A stretch of DNA of 64,000 bases from Mycobacterium gallinarum (GCF_010726765.1 NZ_AP022601.1:682001-746000), one strand, 5' to 3'. Counted from the first letter of the stretch, positions 52,384 through 61,495 are shown. Program-made: numbers and translations. The notes: generated from the letters alone by a model not told the origin.

Positions 52384-53316
52384 TTAGAGGTTCGCGATCA
52401 CTTCGGCGGCGAGCAGGTCGAGCGTCTCGTCGGATCCGCGGTCGTGGGTGAACAGGACGATCTGGCCGAACCCCAATCCCTGCAGCTGGTGCAGACGGTC
52501 GACGATCGTCTGCGGCGTGCCGACGAGACCGCCTTCCTTGAGTCCGAACGCCGGTACGCCGAAACGCTTCTCGGCGAGCTCACGCACACCGGGCAGAGAT
52601 GTGTCGTCGGCGGCCAAAGCCATCACCGCCTCGATCGACATCACGATCGTCGACGGGTCGCGGCCGATCGCCTCGCACAACGCCCGCAACACGGAGATCT
52701 TGTGCTCGAGTTCGCCCAACGCGTACGTCGGGACATTCCAGACGTCGGCGTAGCGTGCGACCAACGGCAGCGTGTACTTCTCGCCGACCCCGCCCACGAC
52801 GATCGGTGGTCTGGGTTGCTGGACCGCGCCTGGCTTGATCGGCATGTCCCTGACGACGAAATGCTCTCCGTTGAAATCGATCACCTCGTCGGCGAAGGCC
52901 TGATGCAGTATCTGCAACGTCTCGCCGAGGCGTTCGGACCGTTCGGCGAACGTGCCCCACGGCAATTCAAGGCGGGAATGCTCATCCTCGATGGAACCGC
53001 TGCCGATGCCGAGCGTGAGCCTGCCCGCCGAGATCTGATCAAGCGTGGTCGCCATCTTGGCCAGCACCGCGGGATGGCGAAACTGGTTGCACAACACCAT
53101 ATGTCCGACCCGGATGCGTTCGGTGCGGCTGAGCAGCGCGGTGGCCAGTGTCCACGCCTCCATCGACGGGTACTCCGGCATGCCGGGCGCATAGAGGTGG
53201 TCGTAGAGCCAGATCGAGTCGATTCCGAGTTGTTCGCACCGCAGCGTCCGATGCAGGACCTGTTCGTACGTGAAGCCCATCTGAGGCAGGTACACCCCGA
53301 TCTCCGGCTTGTTCAT
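52384..53316 (-). CDS. LLM-class (F420-dependent) oxidoreductase
   Basis: 310 residues from ATG 53316. It has the luciferase-like barrel with LGIDSIWLYDHLYAPG, RIRVGHMVLCNQFRHPAVLAKMATTLDQISAGRLTLGIGSG and PIVVGGVGEKYTLPL. In mycobacteria most such proteins use F420 rather than FMN. The reaction is unknown; oxidation or desaturation of a hydrophobic substrate is common. The start overlaps the MaoC-like gene stop (ATGA). Confidence 0.88.
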   Translation of the reverse strand: MNKPEIGVYLPQMGFTYEQVLHRTLRCEQLGIDSIWLYDHLYAPGMPEYPSMEAWTLATALLSRTERIRVGHMVLCNQFRHPAVLAKMATTLDQISAGRLTLGIGSGSIEDEHSRLELPWGTFAERSERLGETLQILHQAFADEVIDFNGEHFVVRDMPIKPGAVQQPRPPIVVGGVGEKYTLPLVARYADVWNVPTYALGELEHKISVLRALCEAIGRDPSTIVMSIEAVMALAADDTSLPGVRELAEKRFGVPAFGLKEGGLVGTPQTIVDRLHQLQGLGFGQIVLFTHDRGSDETLDLLAAEVIANL

Positions 53317-54149
53317 GCCCGCAGCTCCAATCGTCCATGGCTGATGGTCGTCGTGCCGTTCGCCTCTGCTTCGAACGCGAACGATGTGCCCGAGATGCCG
53401 AAAGCATTCACGTTCAGATCGCAACCGAGGGGAGTAGGTGACGCGAACCGCCCCGCGACGCGCCGAACCAAGCCCGGATCGTCGACCCCCAATAGGCCGA
53501 GAACGCGGTGGGTGCAGATCGCCATCGTGCACAGTCCGTGCGCGAACACGAAATCGAAACCCGCAGCGCGGGCCACCTCGATGTCGAAGTGGTGCGCCGA
53601 CCAGTCGCCGGACACCTCGGCGTAGCGGTGCGTCACGTCGGCGCCGATCTGGTGGGTCACGGACCCGACGGGGCGGGTCCGTGCGTCGTCGGGGAAACGG
53701 TGATCCGCCGGGGTGCTGCCGAGATCGGCGACACCCTGAAGTCCGAGCAGCACCATCGTCCAGCACTGTTCGACGGCGATCGACCCGTCGGCGTCGAACT
53801 GGTCAAACCGCATCACGACCCGTGTGCCTGCCCGCGTTGTCCGCACCGCCGATATCTGCGACCACGTCTGCAGCGGTTCGCCGGGGACCAGTGGCCGGTG
53901 CAGCACGACGTCGTGTGCGCCGTGCACCCCGCCGCGGACGCGCTGCCAGACCGACTCGGGCAGATCGCCTCTGGCCGCCTCGTTCGGGGTGAACACCAGG
54001 ATCACCGGAAACACCGCCGGCACCGCGAGTCCGGCCAGCACTGAGGCTGTCGCGTCGCCGGTGGCGGAGGCGTAGCGCGCGATCGTCTCGGGGTCGAGAA
54101 GGCCGGGGAATGGGCCGTGCCGCGCGGCGACCATGGTCGTCTCGCTCAT
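53313..54149 (-). CDS. MaoC-like double hot-dog hydratase/dehydratase
   Basis: 278 residues from ATG 54149; a longer start at 54200 (MRITESTG) is possible. The second hot-dog carries YAEVSGDWSAHHFDIEVARAAGFDFVFAHG, with the Asp and His of the hydratase-2 motif although the usual Asn is Ser. The first half has HRPLVPGEPLQTWSQI. It would hydrate an enoyl-CoA or dehydrate a hydroxyacyl-CoA. It is co-transcribed with the LLM oxidoreductase and divergent from the second LLM gene. Confidence 0.83.
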   Translation of the reverse strand: MSETTMVAARHGPFPGLLDPETIARYASATGDATASVLAGLAVPAVFPVILVFTPNEAARGDLPESVWQRVRGGVHGAHDVVLHRPLVPGEPLQTWSQISAVRTTRAGTRVVMRFDQFDADGSIAVEQCWTMVLLGLQGVADLGSTPADHRFPDDARTRPVGSVTHQIGADVTHRYAEVSGDWSAHHFDIEVARAAGFDFVFAHGLCTMAICTHRVLGLLGVDDPGLVRRVAGRFASPTPLGCDLNVNAFGISGTSFAFEAEANGTTTISHGRLELRA

Positions 54150-54279
54150 TCCCGGTGACCCCTTCTGCGGCGTGAACCCTGTACTTTCCGTGATTCGCAT
54201 GGTAACGACATTCTCAGAAATCGAGAAGATTGTTCTAGCGTTGAATGCGCGGCTCGCCGCGCGGAAGCGGAGCAGACAC

Positions 54280-55200
54280 ATGCGGTTCACGTTCACCCAT
54301 CCGATGCACAGCCATCCGTACAACCCGGAACTGGTGACCGGTTCGGGCATCGCCACCGTCGCGGCGGCGGCCGAGGCGGCCGGGTTCCACGGTTTCGGGT
54401 TCACCGATCACCCGGCGCCGTCACAGCGATGGCTGGAGTCGGGCGGACATGACGCGGTGGACCCGTTCGTGGCGATGGGCTACGCCGCGGCGCACACCAC
54501 TACGCTGCGACTGATCCCGAACATCGTCGTGCTGCCGTACCGAAATCCGTTCGTGGTGGCCAAGGCGGGCGCGACGCTCGATCTGCTGTCCGACGGCCGG
54601 TTCACCCTCGGCGTCGGCGTCGGCTACCTCAAGCGGGAGTTCACCGCGCTGGGCGTGGACTTCGACGAACGCGCGGCCTTGTTCGAGGAGGCCCTGGAGG
54701 TGATCCGGGGCATCTGGACCACCGACGACTTCTCCTATGAGGGAAGACACTTCAGCGCCAAGGGCATCACCGCCCATCCGAGGCCGGTGAGCGCACCGCA
54801 CCCGCCGATCTGGATTGGCGGCAACACCTCGGCCGCGCGCAAGCGTGTCGTGCTGCACGGTGACGGCTGGTGCCCGTTCCCGGCTCCGGCGATGTTGGCG
54901 CAGACCGCACGCACCGCCGTGATGGATGCCGAGGTTCTGGCCGAGGGTGTCGAGGATTTGCGCCGCAGGTTCGATGCCGCCGGCCGGGACTTCACCGGCA
55001 TCGACATCACCTTCACCAACGCTGACGGTGGCAGCCCCGGCGGCGACGACTTCAACGCCGACGCCTACCTCACTGGTCTGGAAAAGCTTGCGGCCGTGGG
55101 TGTCACATGGGTGCAGGTCGGCCTGCCGGGCGACAACCTGGCGCACGTATTGGAGACCATCGAAAGCTTCGGCAGCTCGGTGATCAAGGCCGCGAATTGA
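54280..55200 (+). CDS. LLM-class (F420-dependent) oxidoreductase
   Basis: 306 residues from ATG 54280, with GCGGAGCAG upstream as ribosome site. The LLM barrel has FHGFGFTDHPAPS, LRLIPNIVVLPYRNPFVVAKAGATLDLLSDGRFTLGVGVGYL and HPPIWIGGNT. It is related to, but clearly different from, the LLM protein at 52384. It stands alone and ends 6 bases from the convergent P450. The 130-base divergent region upstream has an imperfect TTCTC/GAGAA repeat but none of the six-copy dyads. Confidence 0.88.
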   Translation: MRFTFTHPMHSHPYNPELVTGSGIATVAAAAEAAGFHGFGFTDHPAPSQRWLESGGHDAVDPFVAMGYAAAHTTTLRLIPNIVVLPYRNPFVVAKAGATLDLLSDGRFTLGVGVGYLKREFTALGVDFDERAALFEEALEVIRGIWTTDDFSYEGRHFSAKGITAHPRPVSAPHPPIWIGGNTSAARKRVVLHGDGWCPFPAPAMLAQTARTAVMDAEVLAEGVEDLRRRFDAAGRDFTGIDITFTNADGGSPGGDDFNADAYLTGLEKLAAVGVTWVQVGLPGDNLAHVLETIESFGSSVIKAAN

Positions 55201-55206
55201 GTGGGG

Positions 55207-56397
55207 TCAGGCGGCGATCAGCTTGAGGGGTAGCCGTTCGTGTCGCCGGATGATGTTGTTGAGCGCCCACGTCGGCTGTCCGGACAACTCGATCCGCTCG
55301 ACGCGCTCGGCCAGCGCCCGCAGCATCGCCTGAGTTTCCAACCGCGCCAAGCCCTGTCCCGCGCAGGCGTGGGCACCGTGCCCGAATCCGAGGTGACGAG
55401 TGGCGTCGCGCCGGATGTCGAAGGTGTCGGGAGCATCCCATTCGAGTTCGTCGCGATTGGCTGAGGAGTAGAGGACCAACACCTGGGCACCTGCCGGTAT
55501 CCGGTGTCCGGCGATATCGGTGTCGACCGCGGCGCGGCGGCCGAACGCCCGCAGCGGCGACTCGAAACGGACGATCTCGTTGACCGCGTTGGGGATGATC
55601 CCAGGATCCTGCCTGAGCAGCTGCCACTGGTCGGGGTGCGAGGCGAACAGGTGCAGCGCATTGGAGATCGCGCTTATCGTGGTGTCGAGCGATGGGGCGA
55701 TGTAGTCGATCATCAGCGGCGCGCACTCGGCGAGGGACACGTTGCCGGCGTCGGCGGCAAGCAGCACCTCATGGCCGACGCTGCCCTCGATCAGGCTGCG
55801 GTCACGCACCACGCGTCGGGCATAGGCGAGCATGCGAAGGCTTGCCGGTATCGACCTCAGCGCTCGCCTGTTTATCGGCCCGAGGACGTCGAAAGAGGCT
55901 GCGCCCCAGGTCAGCAGGTGGGCGCGATGTTCGCGTGGCCAGCCGATGAGGTCGGGCACCACCGCCATCGGCAATGCATAGGCGAGGTCCTCGACACCGT
56001 CCACCTCGCCGCGCGTCTGCGCGGCCTCGACCACCCCGGCGGCCTGCGTCTGAATGTCGTCGTCGATGCCGCGCAGGGCACGGGGCAATAGGCGGTGCGC
56101 GACCAACTTGCGTCGCCGGTCGTGTTCGGCCCCGTCACTCACCAGCGTTGTGCCGCGGGACAGACGATTGGTCAGCGCGTTGAGCGCCACGCCCTTTGCG
56201 GAGGCGAAGGTCGTGTCGTCGCGCAGCACCGCCTTGCATTCGGCGAACGTCGGCAATGCGTACACGCGATGTCGGGACAGCCAAACGACGGGTCCGAGCG
56301 CGCGCAGCGCAGCGTAGTGCGGGTACGGATCGACGATCGCGTCGGTGGTGTAGATGTTCGAGCCGTAGGTGGGGACGCCGCTGCGTGTTCTAGGCAT
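55207..56397 (-). CDS. Cytochrome P450 with altered I-helix
   Basis: 396 residues from ATG 56397. The haem loop is FGHGAHACAG (Cys ~347) and the K-helix is NEIVRFESP. The I-helix reads IDYIAPSLDTTISA, where the usual (A/G)Gx(D/E)T glycine is replaced; PSLDT keeps the acid-Thr pair. Such changes alter oxygen activation in some P450s. It overlaps the flavin hydroxylase gene by 8 bases and is the last gene of a four-gene operon for an aromatic compound. Confidence 0.92.
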   Translation of the reverse strand: MPRTRSGVPTYGSNIYTTDAIVDPYPHYAALRALGPVVWLSRHRVYALPTFAECKAVLRDDTTFASAKGVALNALTNRLSRGTTLVSDGAEHDRRRKLVAHRLLPRALRGIDDDIQTQAAGVVEAAQTRGEVDGVEDLAYALPMAVVPDLIGWPREHRAHLLTWGAASFDVLGPINRRALRSIPASLRMLAYARRVVRDRSLIEGSVGHEVLLAADAGNVSLAECAPLMIDYIAPSLDTTISAISNALHLFASHPDQWQLLRQDPGIIPNAVNEIVRFESPLRAFGRRAAVDTDIAGHRIPAGAQVLVLYSSANRDELEWDAPDTFDIRRDATRHLGFGHGAHACAGQGLARLETQAMLRALAERVERIELSGQPTWALNNIIRRHERLPLKLIAA

Positions 56398-57931
56398 GGG
56401 ATCGGACCCTTCTGTCGGCTGTGAAGGTCGGGAGCAAGCCATAGACCTTGCGCGCGTCGCGTGCGGCATACATCACCGTGCGGTCCGGCCGCACGATCGC
56501 CGCTGCGGCGTGCCCGCGGCGCAGCCACTCGGCGAGTTCCGAGCCGGGCGAAGCGATGTGGACGGCGACGCCCCGGGCGTCGAGCGCTGAACGCTGCGCG
56601 GCGGTCGGTGTCACCACCGTGATGACCGAGAAGCCGTTGCCGAGCACCTCGTCGAGCCGGTGGCCGTCGCCGCACACCGGATTCGGGCACAGTGTGCCCG
56701 CGAGGCGTCCCGGCGCGCGCGTCGATCGCACGTAGGCCGAGCGATGCAGTGCTGGGGTGCGGCTACCGAGGATCTTGCCGCGCATGCCGGGAATGAACCG
56801 CAGGCGGGTCACCAGCAGTCGCCGGGCGACGTTGCCGCACTCTCCGCCTGCCGTCATGGCCCAGCCGACGGTCAACGCGAGCCGAATCATGTGCCGCGCG
56901 TGTGGTTTGCGTTCCTGCTCGTAACTGTCGAGCGTGGCAGGCGGAAGCTCGCCGGTGATGACGCCGGCGAGTTTCCACGCCAGGTTCATCGCGTCGCGCA
57001 GACCCGCACCGAGGCCCTGGCCGACGAACGGCGGGGTGAGATGTGCGGCGTCGCCCAACAGGAAGATGTTGCCCCGTCGCCACCGGTCGGCGATCCGGGC
57101 GCGAAAGGTGTATTCGGCGACGCGGATCAACTCGATGTCGTCGTCGGTGATACTCGACGTCCACGGGGCGATCAGCGGACGCAGTGCATGGATGCTCCGG
57201 AAGTCGTCGGCCGATTCGCCGGGCAGGAGCCGGAATTCCCAGCGGTACCGCGAGGGTCCGATCCGCATGTACGTGCCGGCCCGCACCGGATCGCACACCT
57301 GATGCACGCCGTCCCACTGGCCGAGATCGGCGTCGGTGGCCGCGTCGACGACGAGCCAGCGCTGGTCGAACTTCATATCGTGCATGCAGCTGCCGATCTG
57401 GTTGCGCACGACGCTGTTTGCGCCGTCGCAACCCAGCAGGTAGTCGGTGTCGACGACATGGGTGGAGTCGTCGGTTCGGTCGACGTAGGTGACCCGGACG
57501 CGGCCCTCGGGTTGTTCGGCGACGTCGACGACCTCGACGTCGCCTCGCAGTTCGACGCCGGGGTAGCGCTTCAGGTTGGCGCGCAGCAGCGCCTCGAGGT
57601 CGGGCTGGTCGAACATGTTGGCCTGCGGAAAACCGTTGACCGACAGTGCGGTGTCGCGGCGGAACTCGGCGAGCACCCGCATCGAGGGGTCGAGCAGACG
57701 AAGACCTTGGGCCGGCCGTGAGATCGCGGAGAACTCATCGGCGATTCCGAGTCGCGCGACGATGCGGCAGATCTCGTCGTCGAGATGCACCGCGCGCGGC
57801 TGCGGATAGACCGCGCCCCATCGTTCGAGGATCAGGCAGCCAATGCCATACTGCGCCAACAGCGTAGCGACCGTGGCGCCGGTGGGTCCCGCTCCCACGA
57901 CGACAACGTGCGGCGAATCCTCCGTCGTCAC
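56390..57931 (-). CDS. FAD-dependent aromatic hydroxylase
   Basis: 513 residues from GTG 57931, overlapping the FAH-gene stop (GTGA). The FAD motif VVVVGAGPTGATVATLLAQYGI is at ~9-30, LLGCDGANSVVR has the DG motif, and FLLGDAAHLTPPFVGQGLGAGLRDAMNLAWKL is at ~290. A C-terminal thioredoxin-like domain follows. It resembles MhpA/PheA/TfdB-type enzymes that place a hydroxyl ortho to a phenol group, giving the catechol for the extradiol dioxygenase of the same operon. Confidence 0.9.
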   Translation of the reverse strand: MTTEDSPHVVVVGAGPTGATVATLLAQYGIGCLILERWGAVYPQPRAVHLDDEICRIVARLGIADEFSAISRPAQGLRLLDPSMRVLAEFRRDTALSVNGFPQANMFDQPDLEALLRANLKRYPGVELRGDVEVVDVAEQPEGRVRVTYVDRTDDSTHVVDTDYLLGCDGANSVVRNQIGSCMHDMKFDQRWLVVDAATDADLGQWDGVHQVCDPVRAGTYMRIGPSRYRWEFRLLPGESADDFRSIHALRPLIAPWTSSITDDDIELIRVAEYTFRARIADRWRRGNIFLLGDAAHLTPPFVGQGLGAGLRDAMNLAWKLAGVITGELPPATLDSYEQERKPHARHMIRLALTVGWAMTAGGECGNVARRLLVTRLRFIPGMRGKILGSRTPALHRSAYVRSTRAPGRLAGTLCPNPVCGDGHRLDEVLGNGFSVITVVTPTAAQRSALDARGVAVHIASPGSELAEWLRRGHAAAAIVRPDRTVMYAARDARKVYGLLPTFTADRRVRSHA

Positions 57932-58866
57932 GCATACCTCACTTTGGTGCGCTGCACTCCGAGGTCGATGGCGCCGTCGTCGGTCGCGACGCTGAGTTCC
58001 ACCGAGTCGCCGTGCTTGAGGTATTTCGTGTTCTTGGCCTGCCGTTTGAAGAACGCCTTCCACTTGACCGCGGGCGGAAGCAGCGACCCGATCACCTCGA
58101 TCGGCTTCGGCGGGGCGCTCAACGCGGTCCCGACGGGCGTACCGGTCATCACCAGGTCACCCGCGGCCAGATCCTGGAAGCGGGCCAGCGACTGCAACGC
58201 CTGCACCGGCGGGTAGATCATGTCGCCCCCGACGACGGTGTCCTGGCGGATCTCGCCGTTGACCCGCAACTGCAGACGCAGATCGGTGAAGCGCTTGAGT
58301 TCGTCGGCGTCGAGCAGCACCAGCGCGGGCCCGACCGGTGTGAAGGTCGGATAGGACTTGCCCTCATAGAACTGGGTTTGCGGGAGTTGGATGTCGCGGG
58401 CCGAAACATCATTGGTGACAACGAGTCCGGCGATGTAGTCGGACAGCTGAGACTCGGCGATCTCGGTGCCGACGGGGATGTCCTGTCCGATCACCAGACC
58501 GATTTCGACCTCGTAGTCCAGGAGCTTCACGTGTTCGGGCTTGACGATGTCGTCGAATGGACCGCTGATCGACGCCGAGGACTTCCGGAAGAAGGTGAGC
58601 GGGATCGAGGCGGGGTCCATGCCGGCGTCTTTGACGTGCGATGCGAAGTTCGTCATCTGCGCCACGACGCGGCAGGGCCGAGTCACGGGGGAGATCAGCC
58701 TCAATGAATCGACCGGCACGGTCTCGGTGCTGTGGCTCGCCCATTCGATGGCCTCGCGGTCCTGCAGCAGGTCACCGGTTGTGGTCGCGGAGGTGGAGAT
58801 TCTCGCGGCACCGGTTGGGGTGCGGACCCACCAGGCGTCGGCCGTACGCAATATGGACGTGGTCAT
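57928..58866 (-). CDS. Fumarylacetoacetate hydrolase family protein
   Basis: 312 residues. The metal ligands of the FAH fold are visible in LLDYEVEIGLVIG (E-x-E) and in the VTNDVSARDIQ acidic site, followed by the core GDLVMTGTPVGTAL. FAH-family enzymes hydrolyse or decarboxylate ring-cleavage products. Both ends overlap neighbours by four bases, showing tight co-translation with the dioxygenase and the hydroxylase. Confidence 0.9.
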   Translation of the reverse strand: MTTSILRTADAWWVRTPTGAARISTSATTTGDLLQDREAIEWASHSTETVPVDSLRLISPVTRPCRVVAQMTNFASHVKDAGMDPASIPLTFFRKSSASISGPFDDIVKPEHVKLLDYEVEIGLVIGQDIPVGTEIAESQLSDYIAGLVVTNDVSARDIQLPQTQFYEGKSYPTFTPVGPALVLLDADELKRFTDLRLQLRVNGEIRQDTVVGGDMIYPPVQALQSLARFQDLAAGDLVMTGTPVGTALSAPPKPIEVIGSLLPPAVKWKAFFKRQAKNTKYLKHGDSVELSVATDDGAIDLGVQRTKVRYA

Positions 58867-59993
58867 GAGGTGGCTACTTTCATCAGGCCGCGAAGGCGGG
58901 TGAGGGTGAATTCATTGTGGTCGCGTAGGGCGTTGAGGATCGAACGTGCTTCGTGAGGAAGCGCTTTGGGGTTGATGCCGAGGAAGTCCTTGGTGACGGC
59001 GGGACCCCACTGAGACAGCCCTGACGCCGTGAACTCAGCCCAGCCCGGCTCCAGCGTGTTGTCGAACATGTCGCCGTCGGCGAAGTGCTCCACGAGGAAT
59101 CCGTCGGGGTCGCGCCAGTAGTCGAACAATTGGCTGCCCTGGATGTGGCGCCCGATGCCCCATGAGCGGAAATAGCCGCGCTCGCGCAGATATTCGCCGC
59201 CGGCGGCGAGGGCGTCGAGGTCGCACACCTGGTAGGCCGAGTGCACGTACCGGTTGACCGGTCCCAGGGTCATCGCCAGGGTGTGATGGTCGGCGGGGGC
59301 CGTGCCCCGGTCGCAGCGCATGAAACTCATCACCGGGCCGCGATCCCGTTGGCCCGGGTAGTAGAGGAAGTCGCTGACGATCATCCCGAGGTTGTCGAGG
59401 TACCAGTTCAACGCCTCGGTGTACCGGGTGGAGGATATGACGACATGCCCGAGTCGCTGAACCCTGGCCGGCGCACGGGTCGGGCGTTGAGTGGCGTTGG
59501 CGCGCGCGATCCGGTCGCCGAAGTTGAAGACATGCGCCTGCTGGGGCGGCAGGGCAGGCAGCGGGTGCATGCCCGCGACCACCTTGACCGGAACGCCGCT
59601 CGGATCGACGAGACCGACCGACACGCCTCCGATGGATTCGGGGAGTGCATGGACGCCGATGCCCTTCGCGTCGGCCAGGCGTAACACGTCGACCTCGTCC
59701 TGAGCCGCGAACGCGGTGCCGACGAACCGCGAGCGAGCGCCTCTGCGCACAATCACGCACGGGGCGCCGGGGTCGGTGCCGCGCAGTTGCACCTCGTCGT
59801 GGGTGCGCATTGCGGTGGTGAAGCCGAAGGCCTGCGCGAACGCTTCGGCGCGCGAGAGATCCGGTTTCTCGAACTCCAGCCACGCGATATCGGCGACTTT
59901 GATGACCGGATTTCGCGACCTCCCCGGATGCTCACCGGCCCGGGCCCCCTTCTCGCTGTGCAGGTCACTGTGGGTGCCGACGGCCTCGCCCAT
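58863..59993 (-). CDS. Extradiol ring-cleavage dioxygenase (VOC family)
   Basis: 376 residues with two vicinal-oxygen-chelate modules. Metal ligands are the His in LGHVVISS, the His in YVHSAYQVCDL and the Glu in FLVEHFADG, in the order of type I extradiol dioxygenases such as BphC/HsaC. The N-terminal ~30 residues are an extra polar stretch. It opens a catechol ring next to the hydroxyls using Fe(II) and O2. It is the first gene of the operon; AGGGAGGTG precedes the ATG, and two operator palindromes lie upstream. Confidence 0.88.
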   Translation of the reverse strand: MGEAVGTHSDLHSEKGARAGEHPGRSRNPVIKVADIAWLEFEKPDLSRAEAFAQAFGFTTAMRTHDEVQLRGTDPGAPCVIVRRGARSRFVGTAFAAQDEVDVLRLADAKGIGVHALPESIGGVSVGLVDPSGVPVKVVAGMHPLPALPPQQAHVFNFGDRIARANATQRPTRAPARVQRLGHVVISSTRYTEALNWYLDNLGMIVSDFLYYPGQRDRGPVMSFMRCDRGTAPADHHTLAMTLGPVNRYVHSAYQVCDLDALAAGGEYLRERGYFRSWGIGRHIQGSQLFDYWRDPDGFLVEHFADGDMFDNTLEPGWAEFTASGLSQWGPAVTKDFLGINPKALPHEARSILNALRDHNEFTLTRLRGLMKVATS

Positions 59994-60023
59994 GCTGCAC
60001 CTCCCTCATCTATCGGTACTGAC

Positions 60024-60081
60024 TGACGAAATCGTCACATACGACGCGACACTCAGTCAAGGGCTCCTGACGAAATCGTCA
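60024..60081. promoter_or_regulatory. Two identical operator palindromes for the dioxygenase/TetR pair
   Basis: TGACGAAATCGTCA occurs at 60024-60037 and again at 60068-60081, 44 bases apart (about four helix turns). The second copy overlaps the likely -35 of the tetR gene; TACCAT (60099-60104) as -10 puts the transcription start at GTG 60111. Confidence 0.75.
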
Positions 60082-60110
60082 AAAGTGATGGAATCTGCTA
60101 CCATGAGGGG

Positions 60111-60773
60111 GTGAGTGCTCAACCGGACGCGTCGGTCAATCGGCTTGAGCGGCGCAAACAGCGCACGCGCGCCGCGTTGATCAAGGCGGCGCAGCGGTTC
60201 ATCGCCGCGGGGAAGGTCAACGTCCCAGTCCTGGAGATCACCCAGGCGGCCGATGTGGGAATGGGCTCCTTCTACAACCACTTCGAGAGCAAGGAGCAGC
60301 TGTTCGAGGCGGCGATCACCGATGTGCTCGACACCCATGGCGCCCTGCTCGACGAACTCACCTCGTCAATCGAGGACCCCGCCGAAACATTCGCTCGCAG
60401 CTACCGACTGACGGGCCGGTTGTTCCGGCGTCGCCCGCAGGAAAGTCAGATCCTGCTGGCGCACGGTATGCAGCTGCTCGCGTCGGAGAAGGGGTTGGCG
60501 CCGCGCGCCCTGCGTGACATCCGGGAGGCCAACCGGGTCGGGCGATTCACCGTGAGTGATCCCGAACTCGCCCTGGCCATGGCCGGCGGCGCACTGCTGG
60601 GGTTGGGGAATCTGTTGCGCAATCAACCCGATCGTGACGACGCCGCGGCCACCGACGCGGTAACAGAGGACATTCTGAGACTGTTCGGTCTGCCCGCCGA
60701 TGAGGCACGCGAAATCTGCAGCCGTCCGCTGTCGGAACTGGATGCGCTCACCCAACCTGACTCGGCGGCCTAG
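60111..60773 (+). CDS. TetR family regulator of the first aromatic operon
   Basis: 220 residues from GTG 60111, which coincides with the predicted transcription start, so probably leaderless. The HTH is VLEITQAADVGMGSFYNHFESKEQLFEAA (~40-70). The C-terminal half is a ligand-binding helix bundle. It is divergent from the dioxygenase operon with two operators between them, so it probably represses both. It shares a CTAG end with the convergent TetR gene. Confidence 0.9.
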   Translation: MSAQPDASVNRLERRKQRTRAALIKAAQRFIAAGKVNVPVLEITQAADVGMGSFYNHFESKEQLFEAAITDVLDTHGALLDELTSSIEDPAETFARSYRLTGRLFRRRPQESQILLAHGMQLLASEKGLAPRALRDIREANRVGRFTVSDPELALAMAGGALLGLGNLLRNQPDRDDAAATDAVTEDILRLFGLPADEAREICSRPLSELDALTQPDSAA

Positions 60774-61405
60774 CCGCGCCCGGCCTTTCGGGCCATCCGA
60801 ACCGCGCTGTCATAGATGGCGCGACCGTGAAGTTCGAACAGCGCGATCAAATCGACTGCGTCGCCGCCGATTTCCTTCGCGATGAACAGCCCATCGGCCC
60901 CTGCCATCGCGTAGGCCGCCAACTGATCGATGTCGCCGTCGGTCAAGCCGGGCAGCGCGTCATGGAAATTGTCGGTCAGTTGCGCCAGCGCTCTTGAACG
61001 TACTTGCAAGAACATCGTCCGGGCACGCGGTTCCTCGGGGCGGCGCTCCAGGGCCAGCATCAGTCCCAATCGGATGAAGTCGGGGGAGTCGAGCAATGCC
61101 TTGGCCGTCTGCGTGGCCACGCCGATGATGCGCTGTTCGCCGTTGCCCTCGGTCGGGATCTCCCACGCCGACAGCCAACCGGTGAAGCTGCGCTCGATGA
61201 CCGCCGCGATCAAGTCGTCTTTGTCCTTGAAGTGCCAGTAGATCGAACTGGCGGGCAATCCGCATTTGGTACTGACGGCTCCGATGCTCGTCCCCTCGTA
61301 GCCGCGTACGGCGGCGATCTCGGTCGCGGCATCAAGGATGCGTACGCGTGAGAGTTCGCCGTCGGCGCGCTTTCGACGATCCGTCGGGCGCTTCTTCTCC
61401 GGCAC
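60770..61405 (-). CDS. TetR family regulator of the second aromatic operon
   Basis: 211 residues with a GTG start after AAGGAG. The HTH is SIGAVSTKCGLPASSIYWHFKDKDDLIAAV (~40-70), unlike the regulator at 60111. The N-terminus is very basic (PEKKRPTDRRKRADGE). It is divergent from the MhpA-like gene over a 34-base operator. A ring-cleavage intermediate or the aromatic substrate is the likely inducer. Confidence 0.9.
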   Translation of the reverse strand: MPEKKRPTDRRKRADGELSRVRILDAATEIAAVRGYEGTSIGAVSTKCGLPASSIYWHFKDKDDLIAAVIERSFTGWLSAWEIPTEGNGEQRIIGVATQTAKALLDSPDFIRLGLMLALERRPEEPRARTMFLQVRSRALAQLTDNFHDALPGLTDGDIDQLAAYAMAGADGLFIAKEIGGDAVDLIALFELHGRAIYDSAVRMARKAGRG

Positions 61406-61429
61406 TGAGACTCCTTGGGTATTGACTCC

Positions 61430-61463
61430 GTAGTGATCGCTACATTACCGTAGCGATCACTAC
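61430..61463. promoter_or_regulatory. 34-base operator of the MhpA-like operon
   Basis: Perfect 14-bp arms GTAGTGATCGCTAC and GTAGCGATCACTAC with a 6-base spacer. TTGACT (61422-61427) and TACCGT (61446-61451) form a plausible plus-strand promoter; on the minus strand TAATGT is a -10 for the TetR gene. Confidence 0.8.
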
Positions 61464-61495
61464 AGGACAAGACTCCGCGATGACGGGAGCCGACG

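Noticed and set aside
54150..54279. Possible KstR-type site between the MaoC-like and LLM genes (TTGTTCTAG)
   Set aside because: Only a half-site is present. The other half does not fit the spacing of TAGAAC-N2-GTTCTA, and the nearby TTCTC/GAGAA repeat has no known regulator.
56660..57721. 353-codon plus-strand frame opposite the flavin hydroxylase
   Set aside because: Antisense shadow of a gene with intact FAD motifs. No family features.
30300..60800. Region as the mymA/VirS or cyp51-type operon of M. tuberculosis
   Set aside because: It shares enzyme classes (BVMO, dehydrogenases, ferredoxin, P450), but gene order, regulators and the three kinases do not match those operons as I know them.
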